DNA of 64,000 nt from Rhodopseudomonas palustris (GTDB lineage: Bacteria > Pseudomonadota > Alphaproteobacteria > Rhizobiales > Xanthobacteraceae): assembly GCF_003031265.1 (NCBI RefSeq), contig NZ_CP019966.1:1240001-1304000 (forward strand). The letters are read 5' to 3'. The position numbers were made by a program, and so were the translations under genes. Below are positions 34,332 to 42,499 of this stretch, one piece after another (the stretch's first letter is position 1; each line of letters opens with the position of its first letter). The notes beneath the pieces are model-generated. The model had not been told where the DNA came from and made no database searches. It worked only from the letters and a program-made list of their open reading frames with translations.

Positions 34332-34508
34332 ATGCAAGACGAACTCGAAGAGCGGATCCGCCATCGCGCGCGTGAGCTGTGGGAGGCCCAGGGCCAGCCG
34401 GAGGGGCGCAGCGACGAATTCTGGCTGCAGGCGGAGCAGGAAGTCCGTGGTGAGAAAGAAACCTACGATCGGCTGAAGTCGGATCCCAGCATCACGACGA
34501 ATAGCTGA
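34332..34508 (+). CDS. DUF2934 small protein
   Basis: 58 residues. ELEERIRHRARELWEAQGQP and EFWLQAEQEV are the DUF2934 pattern: two short helices, highly charged, soluble. Function unknown. GGGAGG seven bases before ATG 34332 supports the start; the frame is open far upstream but is antisense to the SDR gene there. Confidence 0.85.
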   Translation: MQDELEERIRHRARELWEAQGQPEGRSDEFWLQAEQEVRGEKETYDRLKSDPSITTNS

Positions 34509-34579
34509 TCTTTACGAAGCCGAAGCGCCGCCCGGTTGTTGTGCCGGCGGCGCTTCGTTTGTCGGCACCTCGCGTTGCG

Positions 34580-34681
34580 TCAACGCACGTAGAACACCAC
34601 GCCGGCGATCGTCAGCAGCGCTGCGGCGGCGAGCAGATGAGCCATCGCCCGCGAAGCAGCGAGTTTGGTAGCGTCGTTCAT
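34580..34681 (-). CDS. Candidate 33-residue single-pass membrane protein
   Basis: MNDATKLAASRAMAHLL opens a short frame whose C-terminal half is one hydrophobic helix (AAAALLTIAGVVFY) ending in Val-Arg. GGGGAGAG stands at good distance before the ATG on the minus strand. The layout (N-terminal amphipathic segment, one helix) fits a bacterial small membrane protein. No family recognised. The longer open frame back to 34846 is less likely. Confidence 0.5.
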   Translation of the reverse strand: MNDATKLAASRAMAHLLAAAALLTIAGVVFYVR

Positions 34682-35014
34682 GCGGTTCTCTCCCCAGTCT
34701 GCAGAGCCGTTGCTGCGGCCCGCGGGCATCACGATCGGAGATGACCTGCACCGCGCAGGCACAGCCCGGCGACGATGCGCCAGACCTGATCGTTGATGAG
34801 ATACGCTGAACACCCCGCGACGACCATTCGCACTTAGAGTCCCCACTCTGCGAATAGTGACGTTCGATAGGCTGGTGGCTCAATGCGGCGGCAATTTGTC
34901 GGCGGTTTGGTGCGCTGACGTGCACTGCACTGCAAATCTTTCGCATCGTATGTCGGCGCGTGCCGTTACCGATCGTCTTCAAGCTGCCAATCCAATCGAG
35001 CAGGGAGAGTGATG
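34682..35014. other. 333-bp intergenic stretch before the second DGPF gene
   Basis: Only the ECF42-like promoter motif at 34951-34977 and a tandem TGCACTGCACTGCA at 34920-34933 stand out. No other gene is supported on either strand. Confidence 0.6.
34951..34977 (+). promoter_or_regulatory. Candidate ECF42-dependent promoter of the stand-alone DGPF gene
   Basis: TGTCGGC (34951-34957), 16 bp, then CGTC (34974-34977), ending 37 bp before the ATG. Both elements and spacing are identical to 31625-31651; both -10 parts sit in GATCGTCTT or ATCGTCTT. Confidence 0.7.
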
Positions 35015-35431
35015 ATGCGTTTCATGATGCTGATGATCCCGAAGGGGTACGAGGCGGCGCAGCCGGGCGTGATGCCGGATGCCGCCGCTGTCGCCGCGAT
35101 GATGAAGTACAACGAAGCGCTGCAGCAGTCGGGAGTACTCATTACTTGTGACGGTTTGCATCCGCCCTCGATGGGCGCTCGCGTCAGCTTTGATACCGGC
35201 AAACCGGTCGTCACCGACGGCCCGTTCGCCGAGGTCAAGGAAGTTCTCGGCGGCTACTGGATGATCGAAGTTGCGTCGCGGGAGGAGGCGATCGCCTGGG
35301 CGATGCGCTGCCCGGCCGGACCGAACGAGATCATAGAGATCCGGCAAGTGCAGGAGATGGCCGATTTCCCGGCCGACGTGCAGGCCGAAGCCGCCGGCTT
35401 CGAAGCCATGCAGGCGGCCGCCCGGCGTTGA
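35015..35431 (+). CDS. YCII/DGPF-domain protein, second copy
   Basis: 138 residues. MRFMMLMIPKGYEA opens the protein and VVTDGPFAEVKEVLGGYWMIEV is the DGPF core; RCPAGPNEIIEIRQVQEMADF ends the domain. It belongs to the longer PhnB-like/YCII subgroup common beside ECF42 factors. No sigma gene follows it, but its leader has the same promoter-like motif as the DGPF-sigma operon, so it is probably a second target of that sigma factor. AGGGAGA favours ATG 35015 over 35012. Confidence 0.88.
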   Translation: MRFMMLMIPKGYEAAQPGVMPDAAAVAAMMKYNEALQQSGVLITCDGLHPPSMGARVSFDTGKPVVTDGPFAEVKEVLGGYWMIEVASREEAIAWAMRCPAGPNEIIEIRQVQEMADFPADVQAEAAGFEAMQAAARR

Positions 35432-35524
35432 GGCCGCACCTCGTGGCGGCGGGTCGATCGATCCGCCGCTGGGCCTGCCATTGGCGGCGCCTCGCTCCCA
35501 CCCGGGCAACTGGGTTAGTGACCT

Positions 35525-35543
35525 TTACACCGCCCTCATGTAA
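35525..35543. promoter_or_regulatory. Inverted repeat TTACA-N9-TGTAA before a TetR gene
   Basis: Perfect 5-bp arms around 9 bp, 11 bp before the start of the TetR-family gene at 35555. Probable autoregulatory operator; it would overlap the promoter or leader. Confidence 0.5.
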
Positions 35544-35554
35544 GACCCCTTCAC

Positions 35555-36259
35555 ATGAGCTGGCGCAAGGAACAGGGCCGCGCCGAGCGCGGCTATCATC
35601 ACGGCAATCTGAAGGAAGCGCTGCTGCAGGCGGCGCTCGGGCTGATCGCGGAGAAGGGCCCCGGCGGCTTTACCTTCGCCGATGCCGCGCGGATGGCCGG
35701 CGTCAGCCCGGCGGCGCCGTATCGGCATTTCCGCGACCGCGACGAATTGCTGTCGAACATCGCCCAGCGTGGTTTCGAGCTGTTTGAGCAGGTGCTGGCG
35801 AAAGCCTGGGATGACGGCCGTCCCGACACCGTCACGGCGTTCATGAGGGTCGGGCGGGCCTATCTGGCGTTCGCCCGCAACGAGCCGGCTTATTACTCGG
35901 CGATGTTCGAATCCGGCGTTCCGATCGACGTCAATCCGATGCTGCTGACCGCCTCGGAGCGTGCCTTCAACGTGATCCGCGCCGCCGCCGAACGGCTGGC
36001 GGCCCTGACGCCGTCGGGCGTCACCCGGCCGCCGGCCCTGATGATGGCGCTGCACATCTGGTCGATGTCGCACGGCATCGCCTCGCTATTCGGCCGGGGT
36101 GATGGTGCCCGCCGCAAGCTGCCGATGGCTGCCGAAGACCTGCTCGAGGCCGGCGTGCTGATCTATCTGCGAGGGCTCGGGTTCTCGACCGAGTCCGCCG
36201 CTGCTGCTGAAAAGCCTGCAGAACCAAAGCGGTCCGGCCCGTGGGGCCCGGCCGCTTGA
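35555..36259 (+). CDS. TetR-family regulator with WHG C-terminal domain
   Basis: 234 residues. HTH at the N-terminus (GYHHGNLKEALLQAALGLIA, FTFADAARMAGVSPAAPYRHF). The ligand-binding half is of the TetR_C_33/WHG type, with the defining Trp...His-Gly in HIWSMSHGIASLF near 170. A Pro/Ala-rich tail. An inverted repeat directly upstream suggests autorepression. The next gene (DUF2852) has a 19-bp palindrome in front and is a plausible second target. Confidence 0.92.
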   Translation: MSWRKEQGRAERGYHHGNLKEALLQAALGLIAEKGPGGFTFADAARMAGVSPAAPYRHFRDRDELLSNIAQRGFELFEQVLAKAWDDGRPDTVTAFMRVGRAYLAFARNEPAYYSAMFESGVPIDVNPMLLTASERAFNVIRAAAERLAALTPSGVTRPPALMMALHIWSMSHGIASLFGRGDGARRKLPMAAEDLLEAGVLIYLRGLGFSTESAAAAEKPAEPKRSGPWGPAA

Positions 36260-36351
36260 GGGCCGTGCTCACCGCAAGGTGAGCCCTGCGGCGAAAAATC
36301 CGCCAAACCTCCGACCGCTGTTGCTTGACAAACTGCTGGAATGCTCCAAGT

Positions 36352-36370
36352 ATGTAAATGTTATTTACAT
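36352..36370. promoter_or_regulatory. 19-bp perfect palindrome before the DUF2852 gene
   Basis: ATGTAAATGTTATTTACAT, symmetrical about its central base, 31 bp before the ATG at 36402. Its TGTAA/TTACA ends use the same five bases as the 35525 repeat but in the opposite order. Strong candidate for a repressor site. Confidence 0.65.
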
Positions 36371-36401
36371 TCACAACGGCACCGAGCCGATGGAGAAGCA
36401 A

Positions 36402-36869
36402 ATGGCCAACGCCGCTGACTACGATCGATGGGGTCCCCCGGGGGCGCGCTACCAGCCCGCGCTACGGTCGTCTTGGAGTCCGGGCTGGATCCTGCTGACG
36501 GTGGCCGGCTTCATCGTCTGGTGGCCGATCGGCCTCGCACTTCTCTTCTACACACTCTGGAGCAGAAACATGGGTTGCTGGGATCGCGATCGCTTCGCCA
36601 ACAAAATGGAGCGGATGCAGTGGAAGATGGAGCGGATGCGCAACCGCATGGATCGCGGCGGCTTCGGCTTCGGTCCGCCGTCGAGCGGCAACCGCGCCTT
36701 CGACGAGTATCGGATGGAGACGCTGCGCCGGCTCGAAGAGGAGCAGGTCCAGTTCAAGGAATTCCTCGATCGCCTGCGCCACGCCAAGGACAAGGAAGAG
36801 TTCGACGCCTTCATGGCCCAGCATCGGACCAAGCCGAACCCGTCGCCCGATAATTCGGCGCAGGGCTGA
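36402..36869 (+). CDS. DUF2852 membrane protein
   Basis: 155 residues. One hydrophobic hairpin (WSPGWILLTVAGFIVWWPIGLALLFYTLW) near residues 25-55 is the DUF2852 core. A basic stretch with repeated ERMQWKMERMRNRMDR follows, then a charged helix EYRMETLRRLEEEQVQFKEF that ends the family pattern. Function unknown. GGAGAA seven bases before ATG 36402 favours this start over 36390. The 19-bp palindrome upstream implies tight control, and a strong terminator follows. Confidence 0.88.
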   Translation: MANAADYDRWGPPGARYQPALRSSWSPGWILLTVAGFIVWWPIGLALLFYTLWSRNMGCWDRDRFANKMERMQWKMERMRNRMDRGGFGFGPPSSGNRAFDEYRMETLRRLEEEQVQFKEFLDRLRHAKDKEEFDAFMAQHRTKPNPSPDNSAQG

Positions 36870-36902
36870 TCAGCGCCCTGATCTGACCCTCCAGCGCCAA
36901 CC

Positions 36903-36941
36903 GCCGCCCGCCTGAGCCCCCAGGCGGGCGGCTTCTTTTTT
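36903..36941 (+). terminator. Rho-independent terminator after DUF2852
   Basis: 12-bp perfect stem GCCGCCCGCCTG / CAGGCGGGCGGC, 6-nt loop, followed by TTCTTTTTT. Confidence 0.93.
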
Positions 36942-36963
36942 GTCGCGGTTTCGCTCGCGGCAA

Positions 36964-36990
36964 TGTCACACCGCGCTCCGCTGTCTCGTC
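36964..36990 (+). promoter_or_regulatory. Candidate ECF41 promoter
   Basis: TGTCACA (36964-36970), 16 bp, then CGTC (36987-36990), ending 28 bp before the ATG of the CMD-like gene. This matches the autoregulatory promoter described for ECF41 factors. The ECF41 gene is the second gene of the operon. Confidence 0.78.
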
Positions 36991-37018
36991 CTATGCTCGT
37001 CAACCAAGGGAGACGACC

Positions 37019-37486
37019 ATGACACCGCGCCTCAACCCCGCCACTGCCGCGCCCGACGCCTACAAGGCGATGGTCGCGCTGGAGAAGTACATCCAGGGCA
37101 GCGGCCTCGAATCCAGCTTGATCGAACTGGTCAAGATGCGCGCCTCGCAGATCAACGGCTGTGCATTCTGCCTCGACATGCATAGCAAGGATGCCCGCGC
37201 CCGTGGCGAGACCGAGCAGCGGCTGTATCTGCTCAACGCTTGGCGGGAATCGCCGCTCTACACCGATCGCGAGCGCGCCGCGCTCGGCTGGACCGAAGCG
37301 CTGACACTGGTGGCGCAAACCCAGGCGCCGGACCCGGACTACGCAGCCGTGAAGTCGCATTTCAACGACGCCGAGCAGGTCAATCTGACGTTGCTGATCG
37401 GTGCGATCAACACCTGGAACAGGATCGCGATCGGCTTCCGGATGCTGCATTCGACCCCGGCCGCGGCGCATGCCAAGGCCTCCTGA
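37019..37486 (+). CDS. Carboxymuconolactone decarboxylase/AhpD-like protein, partner of ECF41
   Basis: 155 residues, helical. The redox motif CAFCLDMHSKDAR has Cys48 and Cys51 with a following His. The family includes peroxidases with an AhpD-like CxxC. ECF41 sigma factors are typically beside one protein of the carboxymuconolactone decarboxylase, oxidoreductase or epimerase type, and this is the first kind. AGGGAGACGACC precedes the ATG. The sigma gene starts inside its 3' end (overlap 17 bp). Confidence 0.9.
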   Translation: MTPRLNPATAAPDAYKAMVALEKYIQGSGLESSLIELVKMRASQINGCAFCLDMHSKDARARGETEQRLYLLNAWRESPLYTDRERAALGWTEALTLVAQTQAPDPDYAAVKSHFNDAEQVNLTLLIGAINTWNRIAIGFRMLHSTPAAAHAKAS

Positions 37487-38375
37487 TCCAGCTCCATCCG
37501 AAGATGCCGCAGCGAGCTTCGCGCCGCTGCGGCCGCGGCTGTTGCGCGTTGCTTATCGGATGCTGGGCTCGATCAGCGAAGCCGAAGACGTCGTGCAAGA
37601 TGCTTACTTGCGTTGGCACCGTGCTGATCGCCGCGAGGTCCGTGACCCGGCTGGCTTTCTCACGCGCACCGTCACCCGTCTGTGTCTCGACGTGCTGAAG
37701 TCGGCGCGACAACAGCGCGAGACCTATGTGGGGCCGTGGCTGCCGGAGCCGATCATCGCCCCGGAGCCTGAGCCTGATGGCGACGATATCACCCTCACTT
37801 TGATGCTGGCCCTCGAGCGGCTGTCGCCATTGGAGCGGGCCGCGTTCCTGCTGCACGACGTGTTCGGTGTCGGCTTCGATGAGATCGCGACGACGCTCGG
37901 ACGTGACGCGGCCGCCTGCCGCCAGCTTGCCGCGCGAGCGAGGGCGCATGTCCGTTCCGAGCGGCCGCGCTTTCCCGTCTCGGCAGAGCAGGGGCAGGCG
38001 ATCGCGGCCGCGTTCTTCCAGGCCTCGCGGAGCGGCGATCTTGGCGCGCTGACGTCCTTACTCGCGGACGAGGTGGTGTTCGTCAGCGATGGCGGCGGCA
38101 AGCGGCCGGCCGCACTCAATCCGGTGCGCGGCCACGATCGGGTGATGCGCCTGCTGGAGGGAATCGCGCGCAAGACAGCTGCGGGGGCGAGTTCGCTGCT
38201 TGCCGTCCAGCTGATCGACGGCCTGCCTGGCTTTGTCTCGCGGGAGCCGGACGGCCTGATCCAGACCACGGCGCTCGAAATCGCAGGCGGGCGGATCGTC
38301 GCGATCTACGTTGTTCGGAACCCCGACAAGCTCCGGCATCTGGTCCTCGGGTCGCCCTCTGGCGGTCTGCACTGA
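37470..38375 (+). CDS. ECF sigma factor, group 41, with SnoaL-like C-terminal domain
   Basis: 301 residues. Region 2 (RLLRVAYRMLGSISEAEDVV, QDAYLRWHRAD) and region 4 (LSPLERAAFLLHDVFGVGFD, EIATTLGRDAAACRQLAARA) are intact. They are joined to a SnoaL/NTF2-like C-terminal domain. The three diagnostic ECF41 motifs are all present: GPWLPEP in the linker, DGGGK in the extension, and NPDKL at the C-terminus. In this group the extension acts as a built-in modulator, replacing an anti-sigma. ATG 37470 overlaps the CMD-like gene. Upstream open frame back to 37401 is antisense of nothing but lacks similarity. Confidence 0.92.
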   Translation: MPRPPDPAPSEDAAASFAPLRPRLLRVAYRMLGSISEAEDVVQDAYLRWHRADRREVRDPAGFLTRTVTRLCLDVLKSARQQRETYVGPWLPEPIIAPEPEPDGDDITLTLMLALERLSPLERAAFLLHDVFGVGFDEIATTLGRDAAACRQLAARARAHVRSERPRFPVSAEQGQAIAAAFFQASRSGDLGALTSLLADEVVFVSDGGGKRPAALNPVRGHDRVMRLLEGIARKTAAGASSLLAVQLIDGLPGFVSREPDGLIQTTALEIAGGRIVAIYVVRNPDKLRHLVLGSPSGGLH

Positions 38376-38681
38376 CCGCATCCGGCCGTCCCGCTTCGGC
38401 CCGCCAGCCGCCGCCCGGCTCCCGATCACTGGTATTTTCCCTGTTATAGTAACCCCTTATTAACCCTGATGGGGGTTTGGTGAGGGACGTCAAAATGCGG
38501 CATCAGCCCTTGTTTTGACACGTTGACAGGGGATTGAGGGGCCGGCTTCGGACAGGCCATCCCCTGCGACAACTGAAGGCTCCCACGGTGGCGCTTGGGC
38601 CAGATCGCGGCGCGTGGCCGCGGACAGCCGGAGCCTTTGGCGGAATCGGCTGATGCCGAAACGTGTGAGAGGATTGCGACG
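38376..38681. other. 306-bp leader region of the tol genes
   Basis: Holds an AT-rich stretch (38430-38465, including TTATAGTAACCCCTTATTAA) and two close TTGACA hexamers at 38515 and 38523, without a convincing -10 element at the right spacing. Probably contains the tolQ promoter. No gene supported. Confidence 0.5.
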
Positions 38682-39392
38682 ATGAACCCGGCCGACGTGA
38701 CACAGCTTGCTCCGGCGGTCTCGACCGACGTGTCGCTGCTGTCGTTGTTCTGGCACGCACACTGGGTCGTGAAGTCGATCATGCTGGGTCTGCTCGGCTG
38801 TTCGATCTGGGTCTGGGCGATCGCGATCGACAAGCTGCTGCTGTTCTCGCGCACTAAGCGCGCGATGGATCGCTTCGAGCAGGCGTTCTGGTCCGGCGAG
38901 TCGATCGACGAACTATACCGCGCGCTGTCGGCCAAGCCGACGCATTCGATGGCGGCGTGTTTCGTCGCCGCGATGCGTGAGTGGAAGCGATCATTCGAAA
39001 GTCATTCGCGCTCGTTTGCCGGCCTGCAGATGCGGATCGAGAAGGTGATGAACGTCTCGATCGCCCGCGAGGTCGAACGGCTGGAGCGCCGCCTGCTGGT
39101 GCTGGCGACTGTCGGCTCGGCCGGCCCGTTCGTCGGCCTGTTCGGCACCGTCTGGGGTATCATGTCGAGCTTCCAGTCGATCGCCGCGTCGAAGAACACC
39201 TCGCTGGCGGTGGTCGCGCCCGGCATCGCCGAAGCGCTGTTCGCCACTGCGATCGGCCTGATCGCCGCAATTCCGGCGACAATTTTCTACAATAAGTTTA
39301 CGTCGGAAGTGAACCGGCAGACGCAGCGGCTGGAAGGCTTCGCCGACGAGTTCTCGGCAATCCTGTCGCGGCAGATCGACGAGCGTACGTGA
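38682..39392 (+). CDS. tolQ: TolQ, Tol-Pal proton channel subunit
   Basis: 236 residues. Three membrane helices: one near 30-50 (SIMLGLLGCSIWVWAIAIDK) and two near 135-160 and 170-195 (LLVLATVGSAGPFVGLFGTV, EALFATAIGLIAAIPATIFY), as in MotA/TolQ/ExbB proteins. With TolR it converts the proton gradient into movement of TolA for outer-membrane constriction at division. ATG 38682 has GAGAGGATT upstream. Confidence 0.96.
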   Translation: MNPADVTQLAPAVSTDVSLLSLFWHAHWVVKSIMLGLLGCSIWVWAIAIDKLLLFSRTKRAMDRFEQAFWSGESIDELYRALSAKPTHSMAACFVAAMREWKRSFESHSRSFAGLQMRIEKVMNVSIAREVERLERRLLVLATVGSAGPFVGLFGTVWGIMSSFQSIAASKNTSLAVVAPGIAEALFATAIGLIAAIPATIFYNKFTSEVNRQTQRLEGFADEFSAILSRQIDERT

Positions 39393-39426
39393 ACGGAGGC
39401 CAGGTGAGCACAGCGGGCATTCGATC

Positions 39427-39900
39427 ATGGGAATGAACGTAGCCACTGGCGGCGGCGGAGGCGGCCGGCGTCGCGGCGGGCGGCGACCGGTGATGGCGGA
39501 GATCAACGTCACCCCGATGGTCGACGTGATGCTGGTGCTGCTGATCATCTTCATGGTCGCGGCGCCGCTGCTCACCACCTCGATCGACATCGATCTGCCG
39601 GTCGCCCGTGGCGGCAATCAGATCCAGTCGAACTCGCCACCGCTGACCCTGTCGGTCAAGCGCACCGGCGGCACCTGCAACTCTCAGGTCGAGCTGTATT
39701 TGGGTGATAGCCCGATCGCAGCGTCCGAGCTCGAAGCCAAGATGAAGGCGATCCGTGAGACCCGGTCGGAGACCGACAACGTGGTGTATCTGCGGGGCGA
39801 CAAGGACGTCTGCTACACGGACATGATGAAGCTGCTCGGCAATATCCGGACCGCCGGCTTCAAGGCAAACATCGTCATCGTTCCCGAACAGGGGAGTTGA
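39427..39900 (+). CDS. tolR: TolR, Tol-Pal proton channel subunit
   Basis: 157 residues. A Gly/Arg-rich N-terminus precedes AEINVTPMVDVMLVLLIIFMV, the single membrane helix that carries the proton-handling Asp. A periplasmic domain follows, with two Cys (GTCNSQ and DVCYTD) that may pair. This ExbD/TolR family member works with TolQ. The TTG at 39897 overlaps its stop, but tolA more likely starts later. Confidence 0.95.
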   Translation: MGMNVATGGGGGGRRRGGRRPVMAEINVTPMVDVMLVLLIIFMVAAPLLTTSIDIDLPVARGGNQIQSNSPPLTLSVKRTGGTCNSQVELYLGDSPIAASELEAKMKAIRETRSETDNVVYLRGDKDVCYTDMMKLLGNIRTAGFKANIVIVPEQGS

Positions 39901-39950
39901 GCCGGCACCGCGCCGGCGTCGGCCGCGAAGGTGGAGCAGGAATTCTGAAG

Positions 39951-40934
39951 GTGAAGATCGACAAGACATGGGCTGCGTCGGTGGCGTTGCACGTCCTCGT
40001 GCTCGGCTGGGCCATGCTGTCTTTCACCTCCAAGGCTTTCGAGCTCGAGCCGCAGGATTCGGTTGCGGTCGATACCATCTCCGAAGATCAGCTCGCCAAA
40101 GTGATGGCCGGCATGCGCACCGGCAAGAAGGAAAACCCCAAGCCGCTGGTCGAGAAGGTCGCCGAGGCCAAGCAGGTCGACGACACCGTCGGTAAGATCA
40201 GCGAGAAGGCGCCTGTCGTCACCGACACCTCGCCGCCGCCCCAGCCCAAGCCGAAGCCGGAAGAGAAGCCGGTCGAAAAGAAGCCTGATCCGCCGAAGCC
40301 GGTGGTGAAGGAAGAGCCGAAGAAGGAAGAGCCGAAGAAGGCCGAGAAGAAGCCGGAGCCGGCAAAGGAAGAGGCCAAGGAAGCCGAAAAGAAACCGGAG
40401 CCTAAGGTCGATCCGATCGCCGAGGCGCTGAAGAAGGAAGAAAAGAAGAAGCCGCCGCCGAAGCCGACCGAGACTGCCGCCAAGCCGCCGGAGCCGACCA
40501 AGCCGAAGTCGGAGCGGGTATTCGATCAGTCGAAGATCGCGGCGCTGCTCGACAAGCGCGACCCGACCCGCAACGCGGTCACCGGCGACGTGTTGAACTC
40601 CAACGCGGCGCTCGGATTGTCGAAGGGCAAGTCCGCCGACAACTCGGCGACCTGGGGCGCGATGTTCCAGTCGCAGGTCGAGCGCTGCTGGAAGAAGCCG
40701 TATGGCGGCATCGAAGCGCAGCGCGCCGAGGCGTCCTTCGTGATCCGCCTGAAGCGTGACGGCACGCTCGAAACTCTGCCGCAGCCGGAAGGCCATCCGG
40801 CGACGCCGTATTTGCGCGTGTATCAGGAGAGTGCGCTGCGCGCGATCATCGAATGCCAGCCGTACAATCTGCCGGCGCAGTTCTTCGACGAATGGAAGTT
40901 CTTCGCGCCCGTGTTCACCGATCGACGTCCGTAA
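39951..40934 (+). CDS. tolA: TolA, envelope-spanning Tol-Pal protein
   Basis: 327 residues from the GTG at 39951 (a TTG at 39897 is also in frame). Membrane anchor [18 protein letters not shown] near the N-terminus; a long Lys/Pro/Glu-rich central region (about 60-190) that would span the periplasm; and a C-terminal TonB-like domain with [19 protein letters not shown] and [18 protein letters not shown], whose two Cys match the TolA III disulfide. It links the TolQR motor to TolB and Pal. Confidence 0.94.
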   Translation: MKIDKTWAASVALHVLVLGWAMLSFTSKAFELEPQDSVAVDTISEDQLAKVMAGMRTGKKENPKPLVEKVAEAKQVDDTVGKISEKAPVVTDTSPPPQPKPKPEEKPVEKKPDPPKPVVKEEPKKEEPKKAEKKPEPAKEEAKEAEKKPEPKVDPIAEALKKEEKKKPPPKPTETAAKPPEPTKPKSERVFDQSKIAALLDKRDPTRNAVTGDVLNSNAALGLSKGKSADNSATWGAMFQSQVERCWKKPYGGIEAQRAEASFVIRLKRDGTLETLPQPEGHPATPYLRVYQESALRAIIECQPYNLPAQFFDEWKFFAPVFTDRRP

Positions 40935-41004
40935 TGCGAACCTCCGCTCACCATTGCTCGCGCCGCCCGGCGCGGATCACCTGACCGACCGATGGATTGC
41001 CGCT

Positions 41005-42339
41005 ATGTCGTTTGACCTCAATCGCCGCCAATTGATGATTTCCGCCGCGACGGCGGCCGGTGCACTCGCGCTCGGCCCCGCCCGCGATGCGTTCGGTCAG
41101 GCCCGGGTGCAGATCACCGAAGGCAACGTCGCGCCGCTGCCGATCGCGATTCCGAATTTCGTCGCCGGCACGCCGTCGGACAATGAAGTCGGCGTCGGTG
41201 TCTCCCAGGTGATCACCAACAATCTGAAGCGCTCGGGATTGTTCGCGCCGATCGACCAGGCCGCGTATCTCGAAAAGATCACCAACATCGACGTGCCGCC
41301 GCAGTTCAAGAGCTGGGCGAGCATCAACGCTCAGGCGCTGGTGACCGGGCGGATGACTCGGCAGGGCGACGGCCGGCTCAAGGCCGAATTCCGGCTGTGG
41401 GACGTCGCCACCGGCCAGCAGCTCGCCGGCCAGCAGTATTTCACCTCGCCGGAGTATTGGCGCCGTATCGCCCACATCATCTCGGACCAGATCTATGAGC
41501 GTCTGACCGGCGAGAAGGGGTACTTCGACAGCCGCGTGGTGTTCATCGACGAAAGCGGCCCGGCCGACCGGCGCGTCAAGCGGCTGGCACTGATGGATCA
41601 GGACGGCGCCAACGTGCGCTATCTCACCCGCGGCAGCGACCTCGTGCTAACGCCGCGGTTTTCGCCGACCACCCAGGAAATCACCTATATGGAATTCGGC
41701 CAGGGTGAGCCGCGGGTGTATCTGTTCAACGTCGAGACCGGCCAGCGCGAGATCGTCGGCAACTTCCCCGGCATGTCATTCGCGCCGCGGTTCTCGCCGG
41801 ATGGTCAGCGCATCATCATGAGCCTGCAGCAGGGCGGCAACTCCAACCTGTTCGTGATGGACCTGCGCTCCAAGGCGACGACGCGGCTGACCGATACGCC
41901 GGCGATCGACACCTCGCCATCTTATGCCCCCGACGGCAGTCGGATCTGCTTCGAGAGCGATCGCGGCGGCAAGCCGCAGATCTACATCATGCCGGCGAAT
42001 GGCGGCCAGGCGCAGCGGATCTCGTTCGGCGACGGCAGCTACTCGACCCCGGTGTGGTCGCCGCGCGGCGACTACATCGCCTTCACCAAGCAGGGCGGCG
42101 GCCAGTTCGCCATCGGCATCATGAAGCCGGACGGCTCCGGCGAGCGCATTCTGACGTCCGGGTTCCACAACGAAGGGCCGACCTTCGCGCCCAATGGCCG
42201 GGTGCTGATGTTCTTCCGCGATCCGGGCGGGAACGCCGGCCCGTCACTGTTTACGGTCGACGTTTCGGGACGTAACGAACTGCGGGTGCCGACCCCGGGT
42301 TACGCCTCGGATCCGGCGTGGTCGCCGCTGCTATCCTGA
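41005..42339 (+). CDS. tolB: TolB, periplasmic beta-propeller of the Tol-Pal system
   Basis: 444 residues. The export signal has a twin-arginine ([20 protein letters not shown]), so secretion by Tat rather than Sec is possible. An N-terminal domain (about 35-165) is followed by a six-bladed WD40-like PD40 propeller with repeated motifs: [73 protein letters not shown] and [11 protein letters not shown] 41005 is the first good start. No tight link to pal: two unrelated genes intervene. Confidence 0.95.
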   Translation: MSFDLNRRQLMISAATAAGALALGPARDAFGQARVQITEGNVAPLPIAIPNFVAGTPSDNEVGVGVSQVITNNLKRSGLFAPIDQAAYLEKITNIDVPPQFKSWASINAQALVTGRMTRQGDGRLKAEFRLWDVATGQQLAGQQYFTSPEYWRRIAHIISDQIYERLTGEKGYFDSRVVFIDESGPADRRVKRLALMDQDGANVRYLTRGSDLVLTPRFSPTTQEITYMEFGQGEPRVYLFNVETGQREIVGNFPGMSFAPRFSPDGQRIIMSLQQGGNSNLFVMDLRSKATTRLTDTPAIDTSPSYAPDGSRICFESDRGGKPQIYIMPANGGQAQRISFGDGSYSTPVWSPRGDYIAFTKQGGGQFAIGIMKPDGSGERILTSGFHNEGPTFAPNGRVLMFFRDPGGNAGPSLFTVDVSGRNELRVPTPGYASDPAWSPLLS

Positions 42340-42499
42340 ATCGGCAAGCAGCAGAGGGTTCCCTGTCTGGAACCTCTCAGGTCGCGTTTTACGGCTCTAA
42401 GTCTCGGCGAACGTTGCAATGATCCGCTAAGCATGTTCGCTCAGAAAGACTTCATCTGCCAGGGATACAACGGAGTCCGAAAGGACACGCTCGCGCTTG
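42340..42499. other. 160-bp spacer after tolB with imperfect hairpin
   Basis: An imperfect stem AGAGGGTTCC / GGAACCTCT at 42354-42376 could end the tolB transcript. No T-run follows. The GGDEF-EAL gene therefore may have its own promoter. Confidence 0.4.

Noticed and set aside
34512..34982. 156-codon minus-strand frame
   Set aside because: No ribosome-binding site, no recognisable features and overlaps the ECF42-like promoter; only the short frame 34580-34681 in another register was kept.
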